The translations under genes and the position numbers were made by a program. A stretch of 64,000 nt of DNA from Luteibacter anthropi (GTDB lineage: Bacteria; Pseudomonadota; Gammaproteobacteria; Xanthomonadales; Rhodanobacteraceae), in assembly GCF_011759365.1 (NCBI RefSeq), contig NZ_JAARLZ010000001.1:1-64000 (forward strand), read 5' to 3'. Below are positions 25,594 to 36,521 of the stretch, in pieces; position 1 is the stretch's first letter, and each line of letters opens with the position of its first letter. The notes beneath the pieces were generated by a model. It saw nothing but the letters and a program-made list of their open reading frames with translations, was not told where the DNA came from and ran no database searches.

Positions 25594-27543
25594 ATGCGTC
25601 ATGTCCTTATGTTCGTCATCCTCGCCGCCTCGCTCGCCACCGGCGGCTGCACGGTGTCGCGTGCGCGCATCCAGCGCGCCGACGCCGTGGTCAGCCTGAC
25701 GGTGGACCGGCAGAGCACCTGCGACAGCGCGGACCACTGCGCCATCCCCTCACCGCTGATGGAAGCGGCCAGCGAAGCCGATGCCGCTTCCACGGCGAAG
25801 GCGCCGGTGCATGTGGCCACCTTGCTGGAAGATGGCGAATCGGCCCTGGCAGCCCGCATCAACCTGATCCGTGCCGCCACCCGCAGCATCGGCGTGCAGA
25901 CCTACATCTGGGAGCAGGACGACTCCGGCAAGCTCGTGCTCGACGAACTCATCCATGCCGCCCGGCGCGGCGTGCGTGTGCGCATCCTGGCCGACCAGCT
26001 GTTCTCCTTCCGCGACCCGGGCCTGCTTGCCGGCCTCGCACGGGCCAGCGATCACCTGGAGATCCGCCTCTACAACCCGACCTTCCACAGTGCCCGCACG
26101 CCACCGCTGGAATTCGCGGCCGGCATCGTCTGCTGCTTCTTCAAGTTCAACCAGCGCATGCACAACAAGCTGCTGGTGGTGGACGACCTCATCGGCATCA
26201 CGGGCGGAAGGAATTACGAGGACCGCTATTTCGACTGGGACGATGCCTTCGACTACGTCGACCGCGACGTCATGGTCGGCGGCCCCGTGGCGCGCACGAT
26301 GGGCAAGAGCTTCGAGCAGTTCTGGGTGCACAAGCGCGCCGTACCGCTCACCCATCTTCGCGACGTCAACCGTGAGCTGGTCAACGACACCGACGATACC
26401 AAGCGCTGGAAGGAGCCGGCCTACGAGCATCCCGAGCGCGTGGCCCAGCTGCTCGCCAATGCGGAAGACGCCGGCTGGCTCGGCAGCCACATCCAGGCGA
26501 CCTCGCTGCGCCTGAATCGCGTGGAGTACTTCTCCGACCTGCCCGGCAAGACCGACGAACCCAAGCGTCGCGAGGCGCGCACCCTCACCCGTCACATCAT
26601 GGGCATGGTGCGCAACGCGAAAAGCGAGATCGTGCTGCAGACCCCTTACCTGGTGATGAGCCGGCCGGCCAAGAAGATCTTCGAGCGCCTGCGCAAGCAG
26701 CCCGACCCGCCCCGCATCATCGTGTCGACCAATTCGCTGGCATCCACCGATGCGTTCGCGGTGTATGCGCTGTCGTACAAGCACCGCAAGCGCTATCTCA
26801 CCGACTACGGCTTCGAGATCTACGAGATGAAGCCGCATCCAACCGATGTCGATCGCGATGCGCTGGAGGGCCGCTACCACGCGCTCTACACGCCGCCGGT
26901 CGACACCACCGACGAGGACGATACAGCGACGCTGACCGGCAGCCGCGGACGCAGGCAGTCGCGGGCCGAAGCCGAGCGCGCCGCGGGGCCGCCGTCGGAG
27001 TCGTCGGGTTACCTGTCGGCGGCCATCCGCTCCCGACGCGGCCCACGCCATCGCCCCGCCCCGCTGCTCACCAGCGGCATCCGCTTCGGATTGCATGCGA
27101 AATCCATCGTGGTGGACGACACCTTCGCCATGGTGGGCACGCACAATTTCGACCCGCGCTCGGACCACTACAACACCGAGGCGGGCGTCATCGTCTACGA
27201 CAAGCGCTTTGCCGACCGCCTGCGTGGTTCGATCCTGCAGGACACTCTGCCGGGCAACGCGTGGGTGATCGGACCGAGGCAGAAGTCGATTCCCGTGCTG
27301 TCGTCGGTGAACGAGTTCATCGGCGATGTGTCGGAGAGGCTGCCATTTTTCGACCTGTGGCCGTTTCGCTATGCCACCAGCTATGAGCTGAAGCCGGGGT
27401 GCATTCCGATGCGCTGGAGCGACCCGCGATTCTTCGAGTGCTATCAGGCCGTGGGCGACTTCCCGGAGGTGGATGTGTCGCTGAAGCTTATCTACACGCG
27501 GATGATCACGGCCTTCGGTTCATCAGCGGCGGGGATTCTGTAG
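25594..27543 (+). CDS. Phospholipase D family lipoprotein with disordered insert
   Basis: A 649-residue protein of the PLD/cardiolipin synthase superfamily. The signal peptide carries a lipobox (SLATGGC, Cys near residue 19), so it is probably a lipoprotein. The two HKD motifs are HNKLLVVDD (His 190) with GGRNYEDRYF, and HAKSIVVDD (His 501) with GTHNFDPRSDHYNTE. Residues about 430-490, just before the second motif, are Arg/Ser/Glu-rich and look disordered, an insertion compared with typical members of about 500 residues. Transfer or hydrolysis of phospholipid headgroups is likely. The ATG at 25594 is chosen for the signal peptide; its frame is open far upstream through yceI. The stop lies in TGTAGG, resembling a REP start. 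Confidence 0.88.
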   Translation: MRHVLMFVILAASLATGGCTVSRARIQRADAVVSLTVDRQSTCDSADHCAIPSPLMEAASEADAASTAKAPVHVATLLEDGESALAARINLIRAATRSIGVQTYIWEQDDSGKLVLDELIHAARRGVRVRILADQLFSFRDPGLLAGLARASDHLEIRLYNPTFHSARTPPLEFAAGIVCCFFKFNQRMHNKLLVVDDLIGITGGRNYEDRYFDWDDAFDYVDRDVMVGGPVARTMGKSFEQFWVHKRAVPLTHLRDVNRELVNDTDDTKRWKEPAYEHPERVAQLLANAEDAGWLGSHIQATSLRLNRVEYFSDLPGKTDEPKRREARTLTRHIMGMVRNAKSEIVLQTPYLVMSRPAKKIFERLRKQPDPPRIIVSTNSLASTDAFAVYALSYKHRKRYLTDYGFEIYEMKPHPTDVDRDALEGRYHALYTPPVDTTDEDDTATLTGSRGRRQSRAEAERAAGPPSESSGYLSAAIRSRRGPRHRPAPLLTSGIRFGLHAKSIVVDDTFAMVGTHNFDPRSDHYNTEAGVIVYDKRFADRLRGSILQDTLPGNAWVIGPRQKSIPVLSSVNEFIGDVSERLPFFDLWPFRYATSYELKPGCIPMRWSDPRFFECYQAVGDFPEVDVSLKLIYTRMITAFGSSAAGIL

Positions 27544-27557
27544 GTTTGCGTTCTTCC

Positions 27558-27643
27558 GGTCGCGCGCAAGGCGCGCTCCTACAAATGCGGCAGGGCTACC
27601 GAACCGGAGCGGCTGTTGTAGGAGCGCGCCTGCGCGCGACCGG
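27558..27643. repeat. Inverted pair of REP elements
   Basis: An inverted copy at 27558-27583 and a forward copy at 27617-27643, in the 140-bp spacer between two convergent genes. They share the family's TGTAGGAGCG start and GCGCGACCGG end. Confidence 0.87.
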
Positions 27644-27683
27644 ACCGAAGCGACATGGCAGGAACGCCTCGCTGGCGCCCCCC

Positions 27684-28211
27684 TCAAAACGGCCGCGTCA
27701 GCTCGAACCGCACCGGAAGCTCGGCAGTGAAATGCGCCGGACGATCAGCCGCCGCAAAGCGCCAGCGGCGGATGGCATCTTCCGCCGCACGATCCAGGTC
27801 GAAGTCACCGCTGGAACGCCCCACGGCCACACCCATCACGTCGCCTTCGGGCGTCACCGTCACGTTGAGCACCACCTGGCCCTCTCGACGGGCGCGCAAG
27901 GCGGAGATCGGATAACGCGGCGACGGCATGTACACGGCACGCAACGGCTCCGGCTTCGCTGCCTCGGCCACCATGGGCGACGACTCAGGTCGTGACCGGT
28001 TCACCACGCGCGGCGGCGGCTCGTCGCGCAAGATGCCCGCCGGGGCCGGCGCCGTGCCGGAACGCGATGCAGGCTTCGGCATAACCACCTCGGCCAGCGG
28101 CCGGGAGGCAGGTGCGCGTTCATAGGTAAGCGCGGTAAGCCAGCTCGTGCCGGCAATACCGAGGACAAGGCCCAGGGCGCTCAAAGAAGTGCTGGTACGT
28201 AATGCGAGCAT
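27684..28211 (-). CDS. TonB C-terminal domain protein
   Basis: A 175-residue protein: one N-terminal membrane helix (about residues 8-26), a Pro-rich periplasmic linker (about 30-90) and a TonB-like C-terminal domain (MPSPRYPISALRARREGQVVLNVTVTPEGDV, ending WRFAAADRPAHFTAELPVRFEL). TonB proteins pass proton-motive energy from ExbB/ExbD to outer-membrane receptors, but many short TonB-domain proteins have other roles, and no exbBD or receptor gene adjoins. The YP box and the VxxSSGxxxLDRAA motif are present. The next gene on the strand is the thiolase, 52 bases upstream. Confidence 0.8.
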   Translation of the reverse strand: MLALRTSTSLSALGLVLGIAGTSWLTALTYERAPASRPLAEVVMPKPASRSGTAPAPAGILRDEPPPRVVNRSRPESSPMVAEAAKPEPLRAVYMPSPRYPISALRARREGQVVLNVTVTPEGDVMGVAVGRSSGDFDLDRAAEDAIRRWRFAAADRPAHFTAELPVRFELTRPF

Positions 28212-28263
28212 GCAGATGTTGCCCGGCCGGCACCCCTTCGATGCCGGCCGTTCTTCCTTATTG

Positions 28264-29550
28264 TCAGGGGCGTTCGAGGATCGCCGTGACGCCCATGCCG
28301 CCTGCGGTGCAGATGGAGATCAGGCCGCGGCCCGAGCCCTTCTGCTCGAGCATCTTCGCCAGCGTGGCGACGATGCGCGCACCCGTCGCCGCGAAGGGGT
28401 GACCCGCCGCGAGACTGGAGCCGTTGACGTTGAGCTTCGACGGATCGATCGATCCCAGCGGGCCGTCGAGGCCCAGCCGGTTGCGGCAATAGTCGTCGTT
28501 CTCCCATGCACGCAGCGTGCACAACACCTGGGCGGCGAAAGCCTCGTGGATTTCGTAGAAGTCGAAATCGCCCAGCGTGAGCCCGGCCTGCTTCAGCATG
28601 CGGGGCACGGCCACCGTCGGCGCCATGAGCAGGCCTTCGCCGTGGACGAAATCCACCGCCGAGACCTGGGCATGCGTGAGGTAAGCCTGGATGGACAGCC
28701 CGCGCGCCGCCGCCCAGTCATCGCTGGCGAGCAGCACCGCCGCCGCGCCATCGGACAGGCCCGTGGAGTTGCCGGCGGTGAGCGTGCCCTGACCCGAGGT
28801 CTTGTCGAAGGCCGGCTTCAGGGAGCCCAGCTTCTCCAGGGTGGAATCCGGCCGCAGGAAGCCGTCGCGCTTCAGGCCACGAAACGGCACCACGAGGTCG
28901 TCGAAGAAACCGGCATCGTAGGCGGCGCCGAGCTTCAGGTGACTGGCAAGGGCCAGTTCGTCCTGCTCGGTGCGGCCGATCTTCCACTCCCTGGCCATCA
29001 GCTCGCAGTGATCGCCCATGGACTTGCCGGTGCGCGGTTCTGCCACACCCGGGAACGAGGGCTTGAGCTCCTTCAACGAGAAGCCGCGGGTGGCGACCTG
29101 TAGCTTTTCCTTGAGAGTCTTCGCACGATTGAGCGCCAGCAGGCGCTTGCGAAACTTCTGCCCGTAGACGATGGGCACGTCGCTGGTGGTGTCCGAGCCG
29201 CCCGCGATACCCGCGTCGATCTGGCCGGTGGCGATCTTGTTGGCGATGAGGATGGCGTTGTCCAGCGAGGTGCCGCAGGCGCGCGCCGTGGTGATGCCCG
29301 GCGTGGTGGGCGCCAGGCCCGAGGACAGCAGCGCTTCGCGGGCCAGGTTCCAGTCCGACGAGTGGCGGATCACCGCCCCCATCGCCACTTCGCCCAGCTC
29401 CACGCCATGCAGGCCGTACTTCTCGACCAGCGCGCCGAGAACCTTGACCGACATGCCGAAGTTGCCGACGTCGGCATACGCGGTGTTGTTGCGGCAGAAG
29501 GGAATGCGGACGCCGCCGACCACACCCACGCGCTTTTGCGTCTTATCCAT
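28264..29550 (-). CDS. Acetyl-CoA C-acyltransferase (FadI-type thiolase)
   Basis: A 428-residue thiolase that cleaves 3-ketoacyl-CoA in beta-oxidation or condenses acetyl-CoA in the reverse sense. The nucleophilic Cys is in TTARACGTSLDNA near residue 96. The C-terminal half has NVNGSSLAAGHPFAATGAR with the catalytic His, and the last motif ICTAGGMGVTAILER with the second Cys. The length and the tail ending ERP fit the FadI subgroup (about 436) better than FadA (387). The partner fadJ is not adjacent. The ATG at 29550 has no clear Shine-Dalgarno, but the frame extends more than 1.5 kb upstream through another gene, so an upstream start is unlikely. Confidence 0.88.
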   Translation of the reverse strand: MDKTQKRVGVVGGVRIPFCRNNTAYADVGNFGMSVKVLGALVEKYGLHGVELGEVAMGAVIRHSSDWNLAREALLSSGLAPTTPGITTARACGTSLDNAILIANKIATGQIDAGIAGGSDTTSDVPIVYGQKFRKRLLALNRAKTLKEKLQVATRGFSLKELKPSFPGVAEPRTGKSMGDHCELMAREWKIGRTEQDELALASHLKLGAAYDAGFFDDLVVPFRGLKRDGFLRPDSTLEKLGSLKPAFDKTSGQGTLTAGNSTGLSDGAAAVLLASDDWAAARGLSIQAYLTHAQVSAVDFVHGEGLLMAPTVAVPRMLKQAGLTLGDFDFYEIHEAFAAQVLCTLRAWENDDYCRNRLGLDGPLGSIDPSKLNVNGSSLAAGHPFAATGARIVATLAKMLEQKGSGRGLISICTAGGMGVTAILERP

Positions 29551-29708
29551 GCTGTTGTGAGGAACTATCCGGAACCGAAGGGGAGTGCCCGAGCGGGCGA
29601 ACCCGTTCGAAGGCGAAGATGCCGTGGACGCCGACGATCGCCGACGAACGCGTATCGGCAAGGCTAACCCGCATCCCTCCCCGGCGAAAGCCCGAAGAGC
29701 CCGGATGG

Positions 29709-29714
29709 TAGAAT
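29709..29714 (+). promoter_or_regulatory. -10 box before the unknown gene, deciding its start
   Basis: TAGAAT overlaps the in-frame ATG at 29713. Transcription from here would begin near 29722, leaving the GTG at 29746 as the first usable start, with a 24-nt leader containing GGAAA. Confidence 0.4.
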
Positions 29715-29745
29715 GGCGTTCCTTTGCCGTTGTGGAAAACCCGCC

Positions 29746-30876
29746 GTGTCCGAGTCGCCGCTGATCGCCTGCCCCGCCGTGCTGGCGCTGGAACTGGCCG
29801 GGGGCGACAGCCCCGACCGGCTCGAACTCACCCGCGACGAAGCCCAGGAACTGGCCGCCCTGGTGGCAGAAGACCTGCGCGCCCTGGTGCCCGGCGTGGA
29901 AGCCGCCCGCTTCGCGCTGGCCGGTGCCCTGTTCGACGGCGTGGAGATTCTTCGCCCCGGTTACCCGGTGTTCGCCACCCTTGAGGAACTGGCCCGGCGT
30001 ATCCCGCGCGTGACCACGGCCGGTGGCGTGGTGGCTTTCGGCACGCACGAGGGCCACATGCCGGCCCAGCCGCTGGTGCCCGATACGCGCTACGCCGGTG
30101 GCCCGATGCGACTCATCCCGTGGATGCTGCTGGTGCCGGCCGACCAGGCGGACGACATCACCGCCGCGATGGAAGTAGAGCTGGTGGGTCGTGGCGAAGC
30201 CGGCGCGCGCACGGCGGATTTCCTCATGCGCACGCTTGGCGTCCGCCTGGAACACGCGCGCTACCTCAGCCGCAACGACCTGCTGGCCCTCACCTGCGTG
30301 CAGTACGAGCACGTGAACCTGGCGCCCCTGTGGACCATGCTCGAAACCGCCCTGCTCACGCCCTACCAGCAGGAGACGGCGCTGGGCTCGCGCGGCCTGC
30401 CGCTGCGCTATGCCGACGGGCAGGTGAGCATTCCCGGCATCGCCGGCTGGTTCACCCGGGACGGCGAGCACCGCGACAGCGCCGCGCACGAATTCGCCGG
30501 CACGCTGTTCGAACTTCGCCAGTACGCTGCCCTGCTCGACGCCCACCACGTGCCCCTGCGCATGGACGGCGACGCCGCCCGCAGCGAGCCGTATTTCATC
30601 GAGCATGTGGCCGACGCCGATCCGGCCCTGCCGACGCCCGAGCTCTACGCCCATGAAGCCGCCGGCCTGGGCATGGCCGCCATCACCGTGGCGCAGCCGT
30701 CGGCCGGCAAGGCCCGCATTCTCGGCCACGGTTATCCGCTGGCGCCGAACGTGCTGGGCCTCCTGCTGGAAAACCTCGCCGACCGCTACGCCGCCACGCC
30801 GAATGTGCACGCACTCGGCAAGATCCTGCTGGATGCGAATGGTGCGCTCGACGCACCTGCTCCGGCCCTTCACTAA
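29746..30876 (+). CDS. Protein of unknown function
   Basis: I do not recognise this 376-residue protein. It is soluble by sequence, with no signal peptide or membrane helix, and rich in Ala, Leu and Glu. Visible features: VVAFGTHEGHMPAQPLVPDTRYAGGPMRLIPWMLL (about 98-132), ELVGRGEAGARTADFLMRTLG, and a C-terminal ARILGHGYPLAPNVLGLLLENL. The codon pattern and even composition indicate a real gene. The GTG at 29746 is chosen, with GGAAA about eight bases upstream, because the earlier ATG at 29713 overlaps a TAGAAT promoter box (29709-29714) and would not be on the transcript. It is divergent from the thiolase gene. Confidence 0.7.
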   Translation: MSESPLIACPAVLALELAGGDSPDRLELTRDEAQELAALVAEDLRALVPGVEAARFALAGALFDGVEILRPGYPVFATLEELARRIPRVTTAGGVVAFGTHEGHMPAQPLVPDTRYAGGPMRLIPWMLLVPADQADDITAAMEVELVGRGEAGARTADFLMRTLGVRLEHARYLSRNDLLALTCVQYEHVNLAPLWTMLETALLTPYQQETALGSRGLPLRYADGQVSIPGIAGWFTRDGEHRDSAAHEFAGTLFELRQYAALLDAHHVPLRMDGDAARSEPYFIEHVADADPALPTPELYAHEAAGLGMAAITVAQPSAGKARILGHGYPLAPNVLGLLLENLADRYAATPNVHALGKILLDANGALDAPAPALH

Positions 30877-30947
30877 GGTCTTCACGAACGATATACGCCG
30901 GCCGCGAAGGGCGGGTAGAGTGACGGCATTCCGCAGCCGGCGCCTCC

Positions 30948-33434
30948 ATGCAACCCACGGTTCCACCACCGACCGCATCTCCGGCCGACTGGCCGGCCTA
31001 TCTGCTGGATCGCGCGCCGGCGATGATCGCGTACGTGGACGCGGACACCCGCTATCGCTATGCCAGCCCCTCTTACCTGACATGGATGGGCATCGAGGGC
31101 AGCGTGGTCGGCCGGCGCATGGAAGACGTGATTCCCGCCTCGCTCTACAAGCGCATCATCCCCGGCTTCGAGGCTGCCCTCAGCGGTGACCAGACGGTGG
31201 CCGACCGCGAGATCCGCGACGACGATGGCCGTCACTTCGCGCAGGCCACCTTCTCACCGGACATCGACGAATCAGGAGGCGTGCGTGGTGTCTTCATCAT
31301 GCTGGCCGACGTCTCGGTACGCCGCGAACTGGAAGCCCGCCTGCGCGAAAGCGAACGCCGCTTCGCACTGGCCTTCCGCCATGCCGCCATCGGCATGGCC
31401 CTGGTACGGCCGGACGGTCGCTGGCTGCAAGTGAACGAAGCCATCTGCGACATCCTCGGCTATACGGAAGACGAACTGCTCACCTCGGTGTTCCAGGACA
31501 TCACCCATCCTGACGACCTGGCGGCCGACCTCGCCCTCACCGAGCGCGTGCTCAACGGCGACCGGCAGTCGTTCCACATGGAAAAGCGCTACATCCACGC
31601 CGAAGGCCACATCGTGCACGCGCTCATCAGCGTTTCGCTGGTACGCGACGAACGCGGTGAACCGCTGTACTTCATCTCGCAGATCCAGGACATCAGCGAG
31701 CGCAAGGCCTTCGAAGATGCGTTGTTCCGCGAGCGCGAACTGGCCGAGGTCACGCTGAAATCCATCGGCGATGCCGTGATCACCACCGACACCCACCTGG
31801 TGGTGACCTCGCTCAACCCCATCGCCGAAGCGATGACCGGCTGGAGCAGTCACGAAGCCGTGGGCCGTCCCATGGACGACATCTTTCGCCTGCGCGATCC
31901 GCTGACCCGCCAGCCCATTCCCAATCCGCTGCATGCAGCAGTCACCCGCAACACCATCGTGGGCCTCACCACCGACGCCATCCTCCTGCATCGCAACGGC
32001 TTCGACAGCCCCATCGAGGATTCGGCCGCACCTATCCACGATTACGCCGGCAACGTGGTCGGCGGCGTGGTGGTGTTCCACGACGTAAGCGAGACACGCG
32101 CGCTGGCCCTGAAGATGGCCCACCTCGCGCACCACGACACGCTCACCGGCCTGCCCAACCGCACCCTGCTGCAATCGCGGATGGACTTCGCCGTGACCGT
32201 GGCCGCCCGGCGCGGCCAGCGCGCCGCCGTGCTGTTCGTGGACATCGATCACTTCAAGCAGATCAACGACACCATGGGCCATGCGGCAGGTGACTCCCTG
32301 CTACAGGAAGTGGCCCGGCGCATCCGCTCGGCCGTGCGTCCCGACGACACCGTGAGCCGCCTGGGTGGCGATGAATTCGTGGTGCTGCTGCCGCACGTGG
32401 AATCCGCTTCCGACGCCTCCATCGTGGCCGAGAACGTGCTGCAGGCCTGCGGCGAGGCGATCGGCATGGGCGCGGGTGCCGCCGCCCTGGCGATCAGTTT
32501 CAGCATTGGCATCAGCCTGTTTCCCGACGACGCGCGCGACGCGGAATCCCTGCTGCGCAATGCCGACACCGCCATGTACGAGGCGAAGATGCAGGGGCGC
32601 AACGGCTACCGCTTCTTCAATGCCAGCATGAACGAGCGCAACAGCGCCCGCGTGCGCATCGAGATGGAGCTGCGCCGCGCGCTGGCCCGCAACGAACTGA
32701 CCCTGCATTACCAGCCGAAGGTGGATGTCGAACTGGGCACCATCGTGGGCGCCGAGGCACTGCTTCGCTGGCAGGTGGATGGCGAGGATGTCTACACGCC
32801 CGAGCAGTTCATTCCCGTGGCGGAAGACTGCGGCCTCATCGTGCCCATCGGCGACTGGGCCTTGCGCGAGGCCTGCCGCCAGGCCGAGGTCTGGGCGCGC
32901 ACCTATCGCCCGCTGTCGGTCTCGGTGAATGTCTCCGCGCTGCAATTCCAGCACACGCGCTTCTTCGAATCCCTGCACAGCGTGCTGGAAGACACCCGCC
33001 TGCATCCCACCCTGCTCGAACTGGAACTGACCGAACGCACGGTGATGGAAGGCGGCGACCACATCGCCCACCTGCTGCGCCAGATCAAGCAGCTGGGCGT
33101 TACGCTGAGCCTCGACGATTTCGGTACGGGCTATTGCAGCCTGTCGTACCTGAAGCACTTCCCCGTGGATACGCTGAAGATCGACCGCGCCTTCATCCGC
33201 GACGCCGCCTGGGACAGCGACAGCGCCGCCATCGTGCGGGCAATCATCACCATGGGCAAAGGCATGCACAAGCATGTGCTTGCCGAAGGCGTGGAAAGCC
33301 AGGAACAGGCTGACTTCCTGCGCGCATCGGGCTGCACGCAGATGCAGGGCTTCCTTTATGGTCGCGGTGTCAGCGCTCGCGAATTCGAAGCCCGCATCGC
33401 GGAAGTGGACACGGGCCTGCCCGGCGCGCGCTGA
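30948..33434 (+). CDS. Cytoplasmic PAS-PAS-PAS-GGDEF-EAL cyclic-di-GMP protein
   Basis: An 828-residue signalling protein. Three PAS-type sensor domains (about residues 15-130, 135-260 and 262-395) precede a GGDEF domain with an intact active-site motif LGGDEF (GGDEF at 473-477) and an EAL domain whose key residues are all visible: EAL at 603-605, NVSALQF, ELTERT, LDDFGTGY near 722 and AEGVE near 785. Both synthesis and hydrolysis of cyclic-di-GMP are therefore chemically possible; which dominates cannot be told. No membrane helix is present, so the signals sensed are intracellular. A TAGAGT box at 30916 may be the -10. It ends one base from a convergent acetyltransferase gene. Confidence 0.93.
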   Translation: MQPTVPPPTASPADWPAYLLDRAPAMIAYVDADTRYRYASPSYLTWMGIEGSVVGRRMEDVIPASLYKRIIPGFEAALSGDQTVADREIRDDDGRHFAQATFSPDIDESGGVRGVFIMLADVSVRRELEARLRESERRFALAFRHAAIGMALVRPDGRWLQVNEAICDILGYTEDELLTSVFQDITHPDDLAADLALTERVLNGDRQSFHMEKRYIHAEGHIVHALISVSLVRDERGEPLYFISQIQDISERKAFEDALFRERELAEVTLKSIGDAVITTDTHLVVTSLNPIAEAMTGWSSHEAVGRPMDDIFRLRDPLTRQPIPNPLHAAVTRNTIVGLTTDAILLHRNGFDSPIEDSAAPIHDYAGNVVGGVVVFHDVSETRALALKMAHLAHHDTLTGLPNRTLLQSRMDFAVTVAARRGQRAAVLFVDIDHFKQINDTMGHAAGDSLLQEVARRIRSAVRPDDTVSRLGGDEFVVLLPHVESASDASIVAENVLQACGEAIGMGAGAAALAISFSIGISLFPDDARDAESLLRNADTAMYEAKMQGRNGYRFFNASMNERNSARVRIEMELRRALARNELTLHYQPKVDVELGTIVGAEALLRWQVDGEDVYTPEQFIPVAEDCGLIVPIGDWALREACRQAEVWARTYRPLSVSVNVSALQFQHTRFFESLHSVLEDTRLHPTLLELELTERTVMEGGDHIAHLLRQIKQLGVTLSLDDFGTGYCSLSYLKHFPVDTLKIDRAFIRDAAWDSDSAAIVRAIITMGKGMHKHVLAEGVESQEQADFLRASGCTQMQGFLYGRGVSAREFEARIAEVDTGLPGAR

Positions 33435-33444
33435 CTCAGCGCGC
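33426..33444. terminator. Palindrome around convergent stop codons
   Basis: GCGCGCTGA C TCAGCGCGC is a 9-bp perfect inverted repeat. Its centre is the TGA of the GGDEF-EAL gene and the complementary stop of the acetyltransferase, both in the loop of a GCGCGC stem. No T tract. Confidence 0.38.
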
Positions 33445-33891
33445 CAGCATCGCCTCGTACATGTAGTAGTGGCAGCGCTCCATGCCCAGGCCGGAGTATG
33501 TGGCCTGGGCGCGCTCGTTCTCCGTCTCCACGTAGAGACGGATGCCCACGGCACCCGCTTCGTCGGCCAGGCCTTTCACGTGCGCATACAGCGCGCGGAA
33601 TACCCCGGCACGACGAGCCTCCAGTGGCACGTAGACGCTCTGGATCCACCAGAAATCACCGCAGCGCCAGTCGCTCCATTCGTAAGTGATCATCAGGCAC
33701 CCGGCCGGCATGCCATCGAGCATCGCCACGAGATAGAAGCCGCGACGCGGCTCATCGAAGACGGCGCGCACGCCACGACCGATGATGTCGGGATCGAGTC
33801 GCTTCTGCTCGGTCTCCCAGGCCATGGCGCTGTTCCAATGGGCGATCGTGTCGGCATCCGCGACCGTCGCCCGGCGAATCTCCAGGGTCAT
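33436..33891 (-). CDS. GNAT-family N-acetyltransferase
   Basis: A 151-residue acetyltransferase: MTLEIRRATVADADTIAHWN at the start, a central substrate/coenzyme region IQSVYVPLEARRAGVFRALYAHV, and the late motif LYVETENERAQATYSGLGMERCHYYMYE. The substrate is unknown. The ATG at 33891 is preferred because GGA lies seven bases before it. An upstream ATG at 33903 would overlap ntrC by eight bases and has no ribosome-binding sequence. It follows ntrC by four bases, so it is probably the last gene of an ntrB-ntrC operon. Confidence 0.85.
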   Translation of the reverse strand: MTLEIRRATVADADTIAHWNSAMAWETEQKRLDPDIIGRGVRAVFDEPRRGFYLVAMLDGMPAGCLMITYEWSDWRCGDFWWIQSVYVPLEARRAGVFRALYAHVKGLADEAGAVGIRLYVETENERAQATYSGLGMERCHYYMYEAMLAR

Positions 33892-33895
33892 CGTT

Positions 33896-35273
<1,378 letters not shown>

Positions 35274-35281
<8 letters not shown>

Positions 35282-36287
35282 GCGCACGCTCCATCGGAAG
35301 GTAGAGGGAGAACGTCGTCTCGCCCGGGCGGCTCACATAACGCAGGTCGCCGCCGTGTTCCTGCGCGATCTCGCGTGACAGCGCCAGGCCCAGCCCCGTC
35401 CCGTCGGGACGGCCGGAGACCAGTGGCTGGAACAGGCTGTCACGCAGCGCATCGGGCACGCCGGGACCATCGTCGATCACATCGATGCGCAGTGCCGACC
35501 GTACCGACCGTTCGCCAAGGCGCACGCCATGCTCCACGCGCGTACGCAGCACGAGCAGGCCCGCCCCTGCCTCACGTGCATTTCGAGCCAGGTTGAGCAG
35601 CACCTGCAAGAGCCGGTCGCCGTCACCAAGGCTGTCCGGCAGGCTGGGATCGTAGTCGTGACGCACGCCAGGTGCCCCCGGCTCGGCACCGATGATGTGT
35701 TCCAGTCGCTCCAGCAGTTCGTGCACATTCACCGGCGCGATCCGCGCCGCGCCGCCATGCCGGAGCAAGCCATCGGCCAGCGCAGCCAGCCGGTCGGCTT
35801 CGCCGATCACCATCCCGGCCAGTTGCCGTAAATCGTCATCCTGCACCCGGCGCTGTAACAGCTGCGCGGCACCGCGCAGGCCGGCCAGCGGGTTCTTTAC
35901 CTCATGCGCGAAGCCGCGCAGCGTGGCCGACAACGGCGTCGTCGTGCTGCCCTGCTCCCTCACCAGCGGATGCACCTCGACCAGCACCCGCTCGTCGTCC
36001 ACCGGCTGCACCATCAGGTCGGCCGTCACCTCCCGGCCGCGCGCCACCCCGAAGGTGACTGCCCGCAGATGAAACGCCCGCCGCTCCCGCTGCGCCCGCG
36101 CCAGGTGCGAGACGAGACCCGGCTCCCGCATCAGCTGCGGCAACCGCTGCCCCACCGCCGTCCGCGGCCCCACCCCCAGCACCTCGCCCAGGGCGGGGTT
36201 GATCCACAACACGGCGCCTCCTGCCCCGACGAGGGCAAGGCCGGTACCCAGCAGGGTCAACAGGTCGTTCGTATCCGGTGCATGCAT
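35274..36287 (-). CDS. ntrB: NtrB-type nitrogen sensor histidine kinase
   Basis: Cytoplasmic kinase/phosphatase partner of NtrC, 337 residues. An N-terminal PAS-like domain (VGAGGAVLWINPALGEVLG) precedes the H-box FAHEVKNPLAGLRGAAQLL near residue 128. The ATPase core follows, with N-box NLARNAREA, G1 box DDGPGVP and G2 box GTGLGLALSR. In the known system PII protein binding switches it between phosphorylating and dephosphorylating NtrC. The translational overlap with ntrC supports one operon. It starts at an ATG in a spacer of 234 bp shared with the divergent serine hydrolase gene. Confidence 0.93.
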
Positions 36288-36521
36288 TGCACCAATGTAG
36301 GGAGGTTGGATAACGGTGGCAATCGGGGGAACGCGATGGCCAATGGAGATGCCAGCATGGTACGCGCACGTGTACTACACCTATTTGGCCAGCCGTCGCG
36401 GACCACTGACCGGTGTATGGCGGCTCGCGGTAGGCCACAAGTACGGAGGCCGACCGGCACGTACGCCTGGGCCTGGCCCTCCATAGGATGCATCCATTCA
36501 TTCATCGGAGCAGGGGCCGCC

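Noticed and set aside
28264-31083. 939-codon open frame including the thiolase
   Set aside because: The part before MDKTQKR is off-frame reading opposite the 29746-30876 gene; the thiolase family start is at 29550.
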